DNA from: Blastococcus sp. TF02A-26
GTDB lineage: Bacteria; Actinomycetota; Actinomycetes; Mycobacteriales; Geodermatophilaceae
Assembly: GCF_003319125.1 (NCBI RefSeq)
Contig: NZ_QOHG01000003.1
Coordinates: 1 to 64,000 of the forward strand
Direction of reading: 5' to 3'
Length of the DNA: 64,000 bases
The translations under genes were made by a program, and so were the position numbers. Shown piece after piece: positions 49,755-60,281 of this stretch (position 1 is the first letter of the stretch; each line of letters begins with the position of its first letter). The notes beneath the pieces were generated by a model. It searched no databases, was not told the DNA's origin, and worked only from the letters and a program-made list of their open reading frames with translations.

Positions 49755-49791
49755 GAGAGCGCGGGACCGGTCGACCCGGTCCCGCGCTCTC
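49755..49791 (-). terminator. terminator after chemoreceptor B
   Basis: A perfect 16-bp stem (49755-49770 with 49776-49791), 28 bp after the stop. Its core GAGCGCGGGACCGG recurs in the terminator at 53570-53604, suggesting the downstream region was duplicated with the gene. Confidence 0.8.
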
Positions 49792-49819
49792 TTCCCTCCG
49801 CGCCCCTGCGCGCTCCGGA

Positions 49820-51430
49820 TCAGTAGCTGAAGCGCCCCACCGTGCTGCGCAGGTCGGCGGCCATCCGCGACAGCTCGTCGACCGCGGTGCGGGTCTGGGT
49901 CAGCGCCTGCGTGGTGGAGTCCGCGGCCGAGGAGACACCGGTGATGTTCTGCGCGATCTCCCCGGTACCGCCGGCGGCCTCCTGCACCGACCGGGCCATC
50001 TCGTTCGTGGTCGCGGTCTGCTCCTCCACCGCGGAGGCGATGGTGGTCTGCCGGTCGGAGATCTGCGCGACGATCGAGGAGATCTCACCGATCGCGGCCA
50101 CGGCCGCGGTCGTGTCGCCCTGGATGGCCTGGACGCGGCGGGCGATGTCCTCGGTCGCCTTCGCCGTCTCCTGCGCCAGCTCCTTGACCTCGTTGGCGAC
50201 GACGGCGAAGCCCTTGCCGGCCTCGCCGGCCCGGGCGGCCTCGATCGTGGCGTTCAGCGCCAGCAGGTTCGTCTGCTCGGCGATGCTCGTGATCACCTTC
50301 ACCACGTTGCCGATCTCCGCCGACGACTCGCCCAGCTTGGCGACGGTGGCCGTCGTGGTCTCCGCAGCGACCACCGCACGCGACGCGACCTCGGAGGCCT
50401 CGGCGGCGTTCGTGGCGATCTCCCGGATCGAGGCACCCATCTGCTCGGCACCCGCGGCCACGGTCTGCACGCTCCGGGAGACCTCCTCGGCGGCCGAGCT
50501 GACCACGCCGGACTGCGCCGAGGTCTCCTCCGCCGACGCCGAGATCTGCGCCGACGACGCCGACAGCTCCTCGGAGGAGGCGGCGACGGCGTCGGCCGAG
50601 GCGATCACGGAGGCCATGACGGTGCGGAGCTCCGCCTGTGCGGCGTCCAGCGCGGCCGCGGTAAGGCCGAGCTCGTCCTGCTGGTCGATCCCGGTGCTGC
50701 GGGTCAGATCGCCGGCGGCGATGCCCTCGGCGACGTGCTGCACCGACTGGAGGGTGCGGCGGATGCTGCGGGCCACGGTCCAGCCCAGACCCAGCGCCAG
50801 CAGGGCGCCGACAGCCACCACGGCGATGAGGGCGGTGCGGGCGGAGGTCGCCGTGTCGGAGACGGAGTCGGCCAGCGTGGAGGCCTCGGCGGTCTCCGAC
50901 ACCAGGAGGGCGTCGATGCCCTCACCGATCTCGGGGAGCAGTTCCTGCGACTGGGGGTACAGCGCACCGGCCGTGGCCATGTCGCCGGCCGCGCTCGCGG
51001 CGGTCACCTGCGCGTTGAGGTCGGCCCAGGACGTGTAGGTCTCCTCGAGGGACGCGGCGATGGCGCGCTGCTCGGCGTTCGGGGAGGTGCCGGCGTACCG
51101 GTCGGCCGCCTCGGCGACGGCCGCGCCCGCGGCAGCGGAGGCCTCCGCGTACTCCGCGGCGTCGGCGGAGCGGCTCATCTGCTGGATGTAGGACATCGCC
51201 TGGTTCAGCTGCAGCTCGAGGAACTGCGCCCGCATCTCCTCGACCTCGAGGAGGCCCAGGGTGCTCTGCTCGTAGCTCTTCGCCGCGCTGTCCGCGGCGT
51301 CGTCCAGCGAGACGACACCGACCGCCCCGACGGCGACGCCGGTGAGGACGGCCACCGAGACCGACGCGAGGATCTTGCGCGAGACGGACATGTCCCTGAG
51401 GACTCGTCCGACACCACCGTTCTCTGCCAC
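49820..51430 (-). CDS. methyl-accepting chemotaxis protein B
   Basis: A 536-residue receptor: TM1 about 20-42 ([20 protein letters not shown]), a four-helix-type sensor about 43-185, TM2 about 187-212 ([20 protein letters not shown]), HAMP about 213-265, then the signalling domain ending VGRFSY. It has the same tip sequence as the other receptors. The sensor is different from that of A, C and D, so it should see another stimulus. Start GTG 51430 (GGAAG 7 bp upstream) or ATG 51391. The 280 bp upstream contain GTCGACA and CCATTCC elements. Confidence 0.92.
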   Translation of the reverse strand: MAENGGVGRVLRDMSVSRKILASVSVAVLTGVAVGAVGVVSLDDAADSAAKSYEQSTLGLLEVEEMRAQFLELQLNQAMSYIQQMSRSADAAEYAEASAAAGAAVAEAADRYAGTSPNAEQRAIAASLEETYTSWADLNAQVTAASAAGDMATAGALYPQSQELLPEIGEGIDALLVSETAEASTLADSVSDTATSARTALIAVVAVGALLALGLGWTVARSIRRTLQSVQHVAEGIAAGDLTRSTGIDQQDELGLTAAALDAAQAELRTVMASVIASADAVAASSEELSASSAQISASAEETSAQSGVVSSAAEEVSRSVQTVAAGAEQMGASIREIATNAAEASEVASRAVVAAETTTATVAKLGESSAEIGNVVKVITSIAEQTNLLALNATIEAARAGEAGKGFAVVANEVKELAQETAKATEDIARRVQAIQGDTTAAVAAIGEISSIVAQISDRQTTIASAVEEQTATTNEMARSVQEAAGGTGEIAQNITGVSSAADSTTQALTQTRTAVDELSRMAADLRSTVGRFSY

Positions 51431-51673
51431 GACAACACTTCCGATCGCACTGGGGAAAGGGGACGACCCGCTTCCAGCCCGGGTCGAGAGGTGCCGGAGG
51501 ACCCGGCGACGGAGCAGAACGTAGGGCTGGACACAGAATGCAGGAATGCTTTTCCTCGCGTGTCGTGGATGCGTATGACAACGGTTCTACAACGGTGTCG
51601 ACAATTCTCTCCGACCGTTTTCGACGACCATTCCCTGTGCTGTCGACATACCGCCCGGTGGGACGCGGTGACC

Positions 51674-51705
51674 GTGAGGGCGGCCGGCACGCCGGCCGCC
51701 CTCAC
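51674..51705 (-). terminator. terminator after chemoreceptor C
   Basis: A perfect 15-bp stem GTGAGGGCGGCCGGC/GCCGGCCGCCCTCAC (51674-51688, 51691-51705) with a minimal centre, 6 bp after the stop. Confidence 0.8.
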
Positions 51706-51710
51706 GCCTC

Positions 51711-53339
51711 TCAGCAGGTGAAGCGGCCCACCGCCCCACGGAGGTCGGCGGCCATCCGGGACAGCTCGTCGACTGCGGTGCGCGTCTGACCGAGCGCGTG
51801 TGTCGTGGACTCGGCCGCGGTGGAGACCCCGGTGATGTTCTCGGCGATCTGCCCGGAGCCCTGCGCCGCCTCGCTGACGGAGCGGGCCATCTCGCTGGTG
51901 GTGGCCGTCTGCTCCTCCACCGCGCTGGCGATCGTCAACTGGTAGTCGTTGATCCGGCCGATGACCTGGCTTATCCGCCCGATGGCTGCCACCGCTCCGG
52001 TGGTGTCGCCCTGGATCGCCTCCACCCGCCGGGCGATGTCCTCGGTCGCCTTCGCCGTCTCCTGCGCCAGCTCCTTGACCTCGTTCGCCACCACCGCGAA
52101 CCCCTTGCCTGCCTCACCGGCACGGGCCGCCTCGATCGTGGCGTTGAGCGCCAGGAGGTTCGTCTGCTCCGCGATCGAGGTGATGACCTTGACGACGTTC
52201 CCGATCTCGAGCGAGGACTCGCCGAGGCGGGTGATCTGCGCCGTCGTCGCCTCCGCCTCGGTCACCGCGGAGGCTGCCACCCGTGCGGCCTCGTTGGCGT
52301 TCTGCGCGATCTCCCGGATCGACGCGCCCATCTGCTCGGCACCCGCGGCCACGGTCTGCACGCTCCGGCTGACCTCGCCGGCCGCGGAGCTCACCACGCC
52401 CGACTGGGCCGAGGTCTCCTCCGCCGACGCAGAGATCTGCGCCGACGACGCCGACAGCTCCTCCGACGACGCGGCCACGGCCGCCGCCGACTGCTTGATC
52501 TCGCCGACCGTGGTGGCCATCGTGTCGGCCGCGGTGTTCAACGCCCGGGCCATCTGCCCCACCTCGTCGTGGCCGCGGACCTCGAGGCGCACGGTGAGAT
52601 CGCGGTCGGCCAGACGGCCGAGCCCGGACTGGACCTCCCGGACGCCGCCGACGACACCGCGGGCGACGAACCACGCGAACGCACCGCCGACCAGGGCGGC
52701 GAGCGCGGAGACCAGCAGGGAGAGGAGGACGGTCTGGGACTCCGCGTCGTCGGCGGCGGCACGCGTCGAGGCCACGCGTCCGTCGACCGATGCCACGAGG
52801 TCGGTCATGGCCTGGTCCAGGACGTAGAAGGTGTCCCACTTGTCGCCGTTGGAGACGGCGTCGCCCTCGTCGAGCCGGCCGGCGGCCCACAGCTGGAAGA
52901 TCTGCTCGTTGTAGGCGCTCATCGCCGTCCAGTTCTCCTGGATCGCGTCGAGGCTGGCACGGCCCTGCTCGTCGAGCAGGCTCCGGTCGAGGTCGAACAG
53001 CCGCTCGAAGCCCTCGGCGCCGTCGCGGTAGTTCGTCACGTTGTCCCCCGTCGGGGCGGCGGCGACCGCACCGCCGTCCACCCGGGACCGCCAGGCGGTG
53101 ATGTTCTGCCAGTTGGCGGCCCACAGCAGGTCGTAGCGCGCGGTCTCGACGGACCGCTGGACCCCCACGGCGGCGGTGGCCTGGTCGTTGAGGTCGCCGA
53201 TGCGCTGGGCGCCGGCCACGCCGGTGACGGTGGCCGCGACGAGGCCGGCGACGAGGGCGGCACAGATCGCGGCGATGCGCGTGCCGATGCCGCGGTCCCG
53301 GTACCAGTGGCGGGCGGGCGCCCCGGTGGACGGGGTCAT
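51711..53339 (-). CDS. methyl-accepting chemotaxis protein C
   Basis: A 542-residue receptor: TM1 about 21-45 ([20 protein letters not shown]), sensor about 46-205 with conserved Trp-rich helices ([15 protein letters not shown]), TM2 about 206-228, HAMP about 229-280 ([20 protein letters not shown]), signalling domain. It ends GRFTC where the other three receptors end in GRF(T/S)Y, an unpaired terminal cysteine. GAGGAG lies 6 bp before ATG 53339. Its coiled coil ([20 protein letters not shown]) is the most diverged of the four. Confidence 0.92.
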   Translation of the reverse strand: MTPSTGAPARHWYRDRGIGTRIAAICAALVAGLVAATVTGVAGAQRIGDLNDQATAAVGVQRSVETARYDLLWAANWQNITAWRSRVDGGAVAAAPTGDNVTNYRDGAEGFERLFDLDRSLLDEQGRASLDAIQENWTAMSAYNEQIFQLWAAGRLDEGDAVSNGDKWDTFYVLDQAMTDLVASVDGRVASTRAAADDAESQTVLLSLLVSALAALVGGAFAWFVARGVVGGVREVQSGLGRLADRDLTVRLEVRGHDEVGQMARALNTAADTMATTVGEIKQSAAAVAASSEELSASSAQISASAEETSAQSGVVSSAAGEVSRSVQTVAAGAEQMGASIREIAQNANEAARVAASAVTEAEATTAQITRLGESSLEIGNVVKVITSIAEQTNLLALNATIEAARAGEAGKGFAVVANEVKELAQETAKATEDIARRVEAIQGDTTGAVAAIGRISQVIGRINDYQLTIASAVEEQTATTSEMARSVSEAAQGSGQIAENITGVSTAAESTTHALGQTRTAVDELSRMAADLRGAVGRFTC

Positions 53340-53569
53340 GGACGGCTCCTCGGGAGTCAGGCGGCGGGGCGGCCGCGACCACGGCGCCATGGATCGGCGA
53401 CGTGCCCGGAGAGTGCTACATCGGAATGGTCGGGGATCGCCTTTCCGTAGCGTGTCCGACCGTGTTCCGGAAATCGTGCGACGACCTCCTCCCCGCGGTC
53501 ACCATGTCGACCCGGGAATGGCACTCGCCGCGCGGGCGGTCCACGCCGGGAATGGTCCGGGAACGACGA

Positions 53570-53604
53570 GAGCGCGGGACCGGGGATCTCCCGGTCCCGC
53601 GCTC
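53570..53604 (-). terminator. terminator after chemoreceptor D
   Basis: A perfect 15-bp stem (53570-53584 with 53590-53604), sharing its stem sequence with the receptor B terminator. Confidence 0.8.
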
Positions 53605-53636
53605 CGCGGTCCTCGCCGTCAGGCTGTGCGCCTGCC

Positions 53637-55244
53637 TCAGTAGGTGAAGCGACCCACCGCCCCCCGCAGGTCCACGGCCATGCGCGACAGCTCGTCGACG
53701 GCCACCCGGGTCTGGCTGAGCGCCTGCGTGGTGGTCTCGGCGGCCGTGGAGACGCTGCCGATGTTCTCGGCGATCTGCCCGGACCCGCCGGCGGCCTCCT
53801 GCACCGAACGCGACATCTCGCTGGTCGTCGCGGTCTGCTCCTCCACCGCGCTGGCGATGGTGGTCTGCCGGTCGGAGATCTGCGCGACGATCTGGCTGAT
53901 CTCCGCGATCGCGGCCACCGCGGCGTCGGTGTCGCCCTGGATCGACTGCACCCGGCGGGCGATGTCCTCGGTCGCCTTCGCCGTCTCCTGCGCCAGCTCC
54001 TTGACCTCGTTCGCCACGACGGCGAAGCCCTTGCCCGCCTCACCGGCACGGGCGGCCTCGATGGTCGCGTTCAGCGCCAGCAGGTTCGTCTGCTCGGCGA
54101 TCGAGGTGATGACCTTGACGACGTTGCCGATCTCCATCGACGACTCGCCGAGCTTCGCGACGGTCGCGGTCGTGGCCTCCGCGGCGTTCACGGCGCGCAT
54201 CGCGACCTCGGACGCCTCCGCGGCGTTCTGCGAGATCTCCCGGATCGAGGCGCCCATCTGCTCCGCGCCCGCGGCCACGGTCGCGACACTCCGGCTGACC
54301 TCGTCGGCCGCCGACGAGACCACGCCCGACTGCACCGAGGTCTCCTCCGCCGAGGCGGAGATCTGCGCCGACGAGGCCGACAGCTCCTCCGAGGACGCCG
54401 CGACCGCCGACGCCGAGGCAGCGACACCGGCCATGACCTCGCGGAGGCTGGCCTGAGCGGCCTCCAGCGCGTCGGCCATCTGGCCGATCTCGTCGTGCGA
54501 GGTGACGCCGGCCGAGGCCGTCAGGTCGCCGGTGGCCAGCGCCTCGAGAGCGGCCTTGACCCGCTGCACCGGGCGGGTGATGGACCGCATGATGAGCCAG
54601 CTGATCGCGAGGATGACGGCGACCGCGCCGAGGGCGACGGTCAGGCTGAGGGTCTCCGCCTGCGCGACGGCGTCGTTCAGGGTCTCCTCGGCGGCGCTGC
54701 GCGCGGCGGCGAGCTCGTCCTTGGCGGTGCCCACGGCGCCGTCGGTCAGGTCGTTGGCGGCCTGGATCTCCTCCCACCGGACCCGGCTGCCGACCTGGTC
54801 GGCGATGGCGCCGTTCACGAAGGCCTCGATGGCGGTGGTGTAGTCGCCGAAGCTGGAGGCGAGCGCGGCCACGGCGTCGGCCGCCGCGCCCTCGAGCTCG
54901 ATGGCGGAGAGCTCGTCGAGGATGCCCTCGGGGGTGGCGATGTCGTCGGCCAGCTCGGGCAGCTGGTCGGCCGGGACGTCCCGGACCAGGGCCTTGAAGC
55001 CGTCGACCTTGAGCTCGCTGGCCCGGGTGTCGAGCTGGAGGACGAGGGTCTCGGCGTCGGCGAGGTCCTGCAGCTCCGAGGTGGCGTCCCGGACGGTGCT
55101 GTTGCCGGCGAGCACGACGGCGATGACCCCGGCGAACGCCAGGACGACCACGGCGACCAGGGCGCCGAACTTCTGGGCCAGGGGACGGTCGGCGAACCAG
55201 CCGGCGCGGCGCGCGGCGGGCGGGGGGAGGGACGAGGTGGACAC
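53637..55244 (-). CDS. methyl-accepting chemotaxis protein D
   Basis: A 535-residue receptor: cytoplasmic start [19 protein letters not shown] (similar to receptor A's [17 protein letters not shown]), TM1 about 25-48, a 4HB-type sensor about 49-190, TM2 about 191-214 ([20 protein letters not shown]), HAMP about 215-265, signalling domain ending VGRFTY. Start ATG 55244. The 217 bp between it and otsB contain AATTGAATGG and a short CTCGGG/CCCGAG palindrome (55423-55435) but no gene. Confidence 0.92.
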   Translation of the reverse strand: MSTSSLPPPAARRAGWFADRPLAQKFGALVAVVVLAFAGVIAVVLAGNSTVRDATSELQDLADAETLVLQLDTRASELKVDGFKALVRDVPADQLPELADDIATPEGILDELSAIELEGAAADAVAALASSFGDYTTAIEAFVNGAIADQVGSRVRWEEIQAANDLTDGAVGTAKDELAAARSAAEETLNDAVAQAETLSLTVALGAVAVILAISWLIMRSITRPVQRVKAALEALATGDLTASAGVTSHDEIGQMADALEAAQASLREVMAGVAASASAVAASSEELSASSAQISASAEETSVQSGVVSSAADEVSRSVATVAAGAEQMGASIREISQNAAEASEVAMRAVNAAEATTATVAKLGESSMEIGNVVKVITSIAEQTNLLALNATIEAARAGEAGKGFAVVANEVKELAQETAKATEDIARRVQSIQGDTDAAVAAIAEISQIVAQISDRQTTIASAVEEQTATTSEMSRSVQEAAGGSGQIAENIGSVSTAAETTTQALSQTRVAVDELSRMAVDLRGAVGRFTY

Positions 55245-55461
55245 GGGAGCGCTCCTGAGGGGCGTGGGGACGGCGAGGCGTGCGGCGTCAGAGTGGTGCG
55301 CAATTGAATGGCCGCGACGCTCCCGCGCCCGTCAGTGACGAAATCGTGGTGTTTACCCCGGGTGAACCCCCGCAGGCGTGTCGACCAGTCGACGCGCGGT
55401 GCGACGAACCGTGCCGGCGCTCCTCGGGCCCCGAGACCCGTCCCCGCAGGTCAGCGCCGGA

Positions 55462-56199
55462 TCAGGCGAGTGCGGCGTCCAGCGCGACCAGCAGCGCGAC
55501 CGCCGCTTCCGGGTCGGTCACCCGTGCCGTCGCGCGCGTCTCGCCCGGTCCGACCTTCACCCCGAGGTCGTCCGGACCCAGGACGTCGAACGCGTCCTCG
55601 TCGGTGAGGTCGTCACCCAGGTAGACCACCGTGGCCGCCCCCAGCTCCTCGCGCAGCCTGCGGACGGCGCTGCCCTTGTCGGCGTCGGTGACGGCGAGCT
55701 CGAGGACGTCCTTGCCCGGCTTGAGGGTGAGCTCCGGGTCCGCGAGCTCCCGGGCGCGCTCCAGCAGCCCGGCGGCCGCCGCCCGATCGGTCACCTGGCG
55801 CACGTGCACCGCCACGCTCGCCGGCTTGACCTCCAGCCGGGCTCCGGGCGTCCCCTCCACCTCGGGAGCCAGCCGCTGCGCCAGGGCGTCGCGCCGGACC
55901 GCCAGCTCTCCGCGCAGCGGCCCGTCGAACTCCGCGCCGTGGCTGCCGACGAACCGGTAGCTGCCGCTCAACCCGCTGGTCTCCTGGAGGTCGGCCACGC
56001 CACGACCGCTGACCAGCGCGACCGTGACGCCGTCCCTCGAGGCCAGCCGGGCCAGGACCTCGGCCACGCCGGGCTCGGGGACGGCGGCCGAGGGGTCGTC
56101 GCGGAGGCGGGCGAGCACGCCGTCGTAGTCGCTGGCGATCAGCAGCGGACGGCCGGCGGCCAGCCGAGGGAGGGCGGCGCTGAGGTCGGCCGGGAGCAC
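55462..56199 (-). CDS. otsB: trehalose-6-phosphate phosphatase
   Basis: A 245-residue HAD-family phosphatase making trehalose from trehalose-6-phosphate. The motif I ASDYDGVLA, motif II region VALVSGRG, conserved VGSHGAEF and motif IV VVYLGDDLTDEDAF are present. GTG start 2 bp after the otsA stop, so it is translationally coupled. Trehalose protects against desiccation and osmotic stress. Confidence 0.93.
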   Translation of the reverse strand: MLPADLSAALPRLAAGRPLLIASDYDGVLARLRDDPSAAVPEPGVAEVLARLASRDGVTVALVSGRGVADLQETSGLSGSYRFVGSHGAEFDGPLRGELAVRRDALAQRLAPEVEGTPGARLEVKPASVAVHVRQVTDRAAAAGLLERARELADPELTLKPGKDVLELAVTDADKGSAVRRLREELGAATVVYLGDDLTDEDAFDVLGPDDLGVKVGPGETRATARVTDPEAAVALLVALDAALA

Positions 56200-56201
56200 G
56201 G

Positions 56202-57617
56202 TCAGACCTGGGCCTTCAGGGCCTCGAAGAACGAACCCGCCCAGTGCTCGAGGTCGTTCTTGAACAGGTACCGGCGCATGGCACGCATCCGCTTGGCGGA
56301 CTCCTCCGGCTCCACCCGGAGCGCCCGGACCAGCTGGTTCTTCACCCCGGCGATGTCGTGCGGGTTCACCAGGAACGCCTGCTTGAGCTCGGCGGCGGCG
56401 CCGGCGAACTCCGAGAGCACGAGCGCACCACCCAGGTCACCACGGGCCGCGACGTACTCCTTCGCGACCAGGTTCATGCCGTCGCGGTAGGGGGTGACCA
56501 GCATGACGTCGGCCGCGCGGTAGAGCGCAACCAGTTCCTCGCGCGGCACGGACTGGTTGATGTAGTGCACGGCCGGACCGCCGAGCGTGCCGAAGATCCC
56601 GTTGATGTGGCCGACCTGCTGCTCGATGGTCTCGCGCATGTGCACGTAGTGCTCCACGCGCTCGCGGCTCGGCGTGGCCACCTGCACGAAGACCGTGCTG
56701 GGCGCCTCGACGACGCCGTCCTCCAGCAGCTCCTGGAACGCGTTCAGCCGGACGGCGATGCCCTTGGTGTAGTCCAGCCGGTCGACCCCGAGGATGATCT
56801 TGTCGGGGTCGCCGAGCTCCTTGCGGATCTCGGCAGCCCGCGCGACCACCTCGGGCGAGCTCGCCAGCGCGTGGAAGGACTCGACGTCGATCGAGATGGG
56901 GAACGCCCTCGCCGTCACCGTGCGGCCGTCGTACTCGATCGCCTGCTTGCGGGTCGGCAGGTCGTGCAGCCGCCGGGCCAGCTGGATGAAGTTGCTGGCC
57001 GCGCTGGGCAGCTGGAAGCCGACCAGGTCGGCGCCGAGCAGGCCCTCGACGACCGCGGAGCGCCACGGGAGCTGGGTGAACAGCTCGTAGGGCGGGAACG
57101 GGATGTGCAGGAAGAACCCGATCGTGAGGTCGGGACGGCGCTGGCGCAGCATCGCCGGGACCAGCTGCAGCTGGTAGTCGTGCACCCACACGATCGCGTT
57201 CTCACCGGCGACCTCGGCGGCGCGGTCGGCGAAGCGCTTGTTGACCTGCACGTACGTGTCCCACCAGGTGCGGTGGTACTCGGGCTTCTCGACCACGTCG
57301 TGGTACAGCGGCCACAGCGAGGCGTTCGACATGCCCTCGTAGTAGCGGTCGACCTCCTCCTCGCTGAGCTCCACCGGGATCAGCGACATGCCACCGGACT
57401 CGAACGGCTCCGGCGCCGGGCCGGCGGAGCCGGACCAGCCGACCCAGGCACCGCCACGACCGGCCACGAACGGCTCGAGCGCGGTCACCAGCCCGCCGGG
57501 GCTGCGCTGCCAGCGGGTGCTGCCGTCGGGATCGGTGACCTGGTCGACCGGCAGGCGGTTGGCGACGACGACCACCGGGCTCTCCGCCCGCGTCTGGTGC
57601 TCCGGGGTGTCCGACAT
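56202..57617 (-). CDS. otsA: trehalose-6-phosphate synthase
   Basis: A 471-residue GT20 glycosyltransferase joining UDP- or GDP-glucose to glucose-6-phosphate. Seen: [63 protein letters not shown] and [17 protein letters not shown]. The ATG at 57617 gives the standard start; the open frame reaches 57836. It lies 32 bp after crcB on the same strand, so the four genes crcB-crcB-otsA-otsB may share a transcript. Confidence 0.94.
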   Translation of the reverse strand: MSDTPEHQTRAESPVVVVANRLPVDQVTDPDGSTRWQRSPGGLVTALEPFVAGRGGAWVGWSGSAGPAPEPFESGGMSLIPVELSEEEVDRYYEGMSNASLWPLYHDVVEKPEYHRTWWDTYVQVNKRFADRAAEVAGENAIVWVHDYQLQLVPAMLRQRRPDLTIGFFLHIPFPPYELFTQLPWRSAVVEGLLGADLVGFQLPSAASNFIQLARRLHDLPTRKQAIEYDGRTVTARAFPISIDVESFHALASSPEVVARAAEIRKELGDPDKIILGVDRLDYTKGIAVRLNAFQELLEDGVVEAPSTVFVQVATPSRERVEHYVHMRETIEQQVGHINGIFGTLGGPAVHYINQSVPREELVALYRAADVMLVTPYRDGMNLVAKEYVAARGDLGGALVLSEFAGAAAELKQAFLVNPHDIAGVKNQLVRALRVEPEESAKRMRAMRRYLFKNDLEHWAGSFFEALKAQV

Positions 57618-57649
57618 ACCGTTCCGCACCCTAGCCGAGCCCGTCCCGC

Positions 57650-58009
57650 TCAGCGGGCGGCGGCCACCGCCCACCCGGCCCAGGCAGCACCGAGCCCCAG
57701 GACGAGCGTCGCGCCGAGGTAGGCGGCAGCGCGGCCGATGGCACGCTCCTCTCCCAGCCGGACGACGTCGGCACCGAACGTCGAGAACGTCGTGAGGGTG
57801 CCGCAGAAGCCGGTGCCGAGCAGTGCCACCAGCCACGCCGGCGCGGACCCCGCACCCAGCAGCAGCCCCAGCACGAGGGACCCCGCGACGTTGACGGTCA
57901 GCGTCCCGGCAACGCTGCCGGCGCCGCGTCGGGACTCGGCGACCCGACCGGCCAGCAACCGCAGCGGCGCACCGACGGCCGCCCCGAGCACGACCAGCAG
58001 GACGGTCAC
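57650..58009 (-). CDS. crcB: fluoride channel subunit CrcB/FluC (2)
   Basis: A 119-residue four-helix Fluc protein: [32 protein letters not shown] (the conserved Asn), [20 protein letters not shown] (the Na-binding break and Phe box, T-T-F-S-T-F). It exports fluoride. Its GTG overlaps the stop of the other crcB in GTGA, suggesting the two make a heterodimer. Confidence 0.9.
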   Translation of the reverse strand: MTVLLVVLGAAVGAPLRLLAGRVAESRRGAGSVAGTLTVNVAGSLVLGLLLGAGSAPAWLVALLGTGFCGTLTTFSTFGADVVRLGEERAIGRAAAYLGATLVLGLGAAWAGWAVAAAR

Positions 58010-58422
58010 GACGCCACCGGTCCGCGCGCGGGCCGCAGCGGCCTCCCGGTGCGCCGGCCCAGCCACAGCCCGGTCCCCGCGGCGAGGACGCCGCCCACCA
58101 CCGAGGCGACGACGTAGGCCGCGGCCGTCCCGGCGGAGCCGGCGTCGCTCAGCCGGACGACGTCCACGGCGAACGTGGAGTACGTCGTGAAGCCGCCCAG
58201 CACCCCCGTGCCGAGCAGCAGTCGCGGCCAGCGGGCCGCGGGGGAGCGCGCCTCCAGCGTCCCGAGGAGCACGCCGAGCAGCAGACAGCCGGACAGGTTC
58301 ACCAGCAGCGTGGCGACCGGCCAGTCCGCGGAGGACGACGGGAGCGCGGTCGCCACGCCCCAGCGCGCGAGGGCGCCGAGCGCGCCGCCCACCGCCGCCA
58401 GCAGGTACGCCACGTGAGGCAT
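58006..58422 (-). CDS. crcB: fluoride channel subunit CrcB/FluC (1)
   Basis: A 138-residue four-helix Fluc protein: [40 protein letters not shown] and [20 protein letters not shown]. The third motif has Tyr (T-T-Y-S-T-F) where the partner has Phe. The pair probably forms an antiparallel heterodimer exporting F-. I looked for a fluoride riboswitch upstream and saw none; a CCGGTTG/CAACCGG palindrome lies about 60 bp before the start instead. Confidence 0.9.
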   Translation of the reverse strand: MPHVAYLLAAVGGALGALARWGVATALPSSSADWPVATLLVNLSGCLLLGVLLGTLEARSPAARWPRLLLGTGVLGGFTTYSTFAVDVVRLSDAGSAGTAAAYVVASVVGGVLAAGTGLWLGRRTGRPLRPARGPVAS

Positions 58423-58478
58423 GCTGCCCGCCGTCCGCGCGGGCGTCCCCCACCGGGGTGAGTTCCAGACGGGCGAGT

Positions 58479-58496
58479 CCGGTTGTGCTCAACCGG
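58479..58496. promoter_or_regulatory. palindrome between crcB and the GGDEF-EAL gene
   Basis: CCGGTTG-TGCT-CAACCGG, perfect 7-bp arms, between the two divergent starts (58422 and 58524). It may be an operator serving one or both genes. Confidence 0.4.
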
Positions 58497-58523
58497 ATGC
58501 CGCGCTCTGCCGATCCTGGGACC

Positions 58524-60272
58524 ATGCAGCTGTCCTCGGACGCGCCGGAGATCGCCACGCCCCGCGTGATGGCGCGGACCGCCGGCGCCTTCTACGCGGC
58601 CGCCGGGTGCGCCGCGTTCACGGTCGTGGCGGGTGCCGGTGCGCCCGGCGGCGGCCCGGGGCGCACGCTCGCGGGCCTGGCGCTGCTCGCCGTCGCGACC
58701 GGCGCGGTGCTGCTGTGGCGCGGGGACCGGCTGCCCCGGGGCGCGTTCCACGGCGTCGTCCTCGCCGGCACCGCGCTGCTCACCGTGGCCATCGCCGTCA
58801 GCCCGGACGCGCCCACCGCGGTGACGGTCGCCTACTTCACCTCCTTCATCGCGGTCGACTGCTTCTTCTTCTTCGCCTGGCGCCCGGCGCTGGCGCACCT
58901 CGTGGGCCTGCTGCTCGGCCCGGGTGCAGCGCTGCTCTCCCAGCCCGACGTCCACCCCGGTATCCCGATCGCCATCGGGACGGTCTGCATCGTCGTCTCC
59001 CTGGTCGTGGGGGGCCTGGTGCGCCAGGCCTCGAACGCCAGCCGGGACCCGCTCACCGGCCTGCTCAACCGTCGTGGCTTCGACGACGCCCTCGAGACCG
59101 CCCTGGCCGCCGGCGACCGCACCGGCCAGCCGCTGGCGCTGGCCCTGCTCGACGTCGACCGGTTCAAGACCGTCAACGACACCCGCGGGCACGCCGCCGG
59201 CGACGAACTCCTCCGCGCCCTCGCCGCGGCGTGCCTGGCCACGGTCCCCGCGGGCACGACCGTGGCGCGGCTCGGCGGCGACGAGTTCGCGCTGCTCATG
59301 CCGCACTGCAGCGCCTCGGCGGCGCTGGCGCGCGTGGAGGCGGTGCGGGTCGCCGTCACCGACTGCGGGATCTCCTGCGGCGTCGCGGTGCGCGCCGGGC
59401 AGGAGAGCGCCGCGGAGCTCCTGCGGCGGGCCGACACGGCCCTCTACGCCGCCAAGGACGGCGGCCGGGGTCGTGCCGTGTTCAGCGGCGGGGACACCAG
59501 CGTCCTCGCCGTGGAGCTCGCGGCGGCGCTGACCGCCGGGAGGATCGGTGTCGCGCTGCAGCCGATCGTCGCGCTGACCGACGGCTCGGTCATCGGCGTC
59601 GAGGCACTGGCCCGCTGGCACGATTCGGTCCGTGGCTCCGTCCCGCCGGACGAGTTCGTGCCGGCCGCCGAGGACGCCGGCCTGGTCGCCGACCTGGGGC
59701 GGGCCGTGCTGACCACCGCCTGCCGGGACGCCCGGGTCCTGGCCGCGCACTGGGGACGCCGGCTGATGCTGACGGTCAACGTGTCCGGGCAGGAACTCGC
59801 CGCCCCCGGCTACGCCCGGCACCTTTTCGAGGTCCTGCACCGGACGGGCTGGTCGCCCGAGGACCTGGTCGTCGAGGTCACCGAGACGCTGATCGCCTCA
59901 CCGAACGCGTCGCTGGAGACCCTCGCCGAGCTGCGGGCCGGCGGCGTCGCCGTGGCGATCGACGACTTCGGCACCGGGTTCTCCTCGTTCAGCCGGCTGG
60001 ACACGCTGCCGGCCGACTACCTGAAGCTGGATCCGTCGTTCATGGCGACCACCACGACCTCGCCGCGGCGGGCCGCCATGCTGCACGGACTGCTGACGCT
60101 CAGCGCGACGCTGGGGCTGAGCGTCATCGCCGAGGGCGTGGAGACCGCTGAGCAGGAGGCGCTCCTCGAGCGGCTCGGCGCCCCGCTCGCCCAGGGCCAC
60201 CGCTACGGCGCCCCGCGGTCCGTCGACGCCCTGCTGCTCGACGTCCCGGCGCGGGAGGCCACGCCCGCCTGA
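58524..60272 (+). CDS. membrane GGDEF-EAL c-di-GMP enzyme
   Basis: A 582-residue protein with about five to six N-terminal helices (residues 15-170), a GGDEF domain (175-335) and an EAL domain (350-580). The cyclase site RLGGDEFALL is intact, and RDPLTGLLNRRGFDDAL is standard. The EAL site keeps VIGVEALARWHD, VEVTETLI, IDDFGTGFSSFSRL and IAEGVETAEQ, so both synthesis and hydrolysis of c-di-GMP look possible. It may link sensing to motility, fitting the chemotaxis genes nearby. ATG 58524 (GGGA upstream) is preferred over 58497. Confidence 0.9.
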   Translation: MQLSSDAPEIATPRVMARTAGAFYAAAGCAAFTVVAGAGAPGGGPGRTLAGLALLAVATGAVLLWRGDRLPRGAFHGVVLAGTALLTVAIAVSPDAPTAVTVAYFTSFIAVDCFFFFAWRPALAHLVGLLLGPGAALLSQPDVHPGIPIAIGTVCIVVSLVVGGLVRQASNASRDPLTGLLNRRGFDDALETALAAGDRTGQPLALALLDVDRFKTVNDTRGHAAGDELLRALAAACLATVPAGTTVARLGGDEFALLMPHCSASAALARVEAVRVAVTDCGISCGVAVRAGQESAAELLRRADTALYAAKDGGRGRAVFSGGDTSVLAVELAAALTAGRIGVALQPIVALTDGSVIGVEALARWHDSVRGSVPPDEFVPAAEDAGLVADLGRAVLTTACRDARVLAAHWGRRLMLTVNVSGQELAAPGYARHLFEVLHRTGWSPEDLVVEVTETLIASPNASLETLAELRAGGVAVAIDDFGTGFSSFSRLDTLPADYLKLDPSFMATTTTSPRRAAMLHGLLTLSATLGLSVIAEGVETAEQEALLERLGAPLAQGHRYGAPRSVDALLLDVPAREATPA

Positions 60273-60281
60273 GCCGGTGGC

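Noticed and set aside
58423-58523. Fluoride riboswitch upstream of the crcB genes
   Set aside because: The conserved core of the crcB motif was looked for on the coding strand and not found; only a simple palindrome is present.
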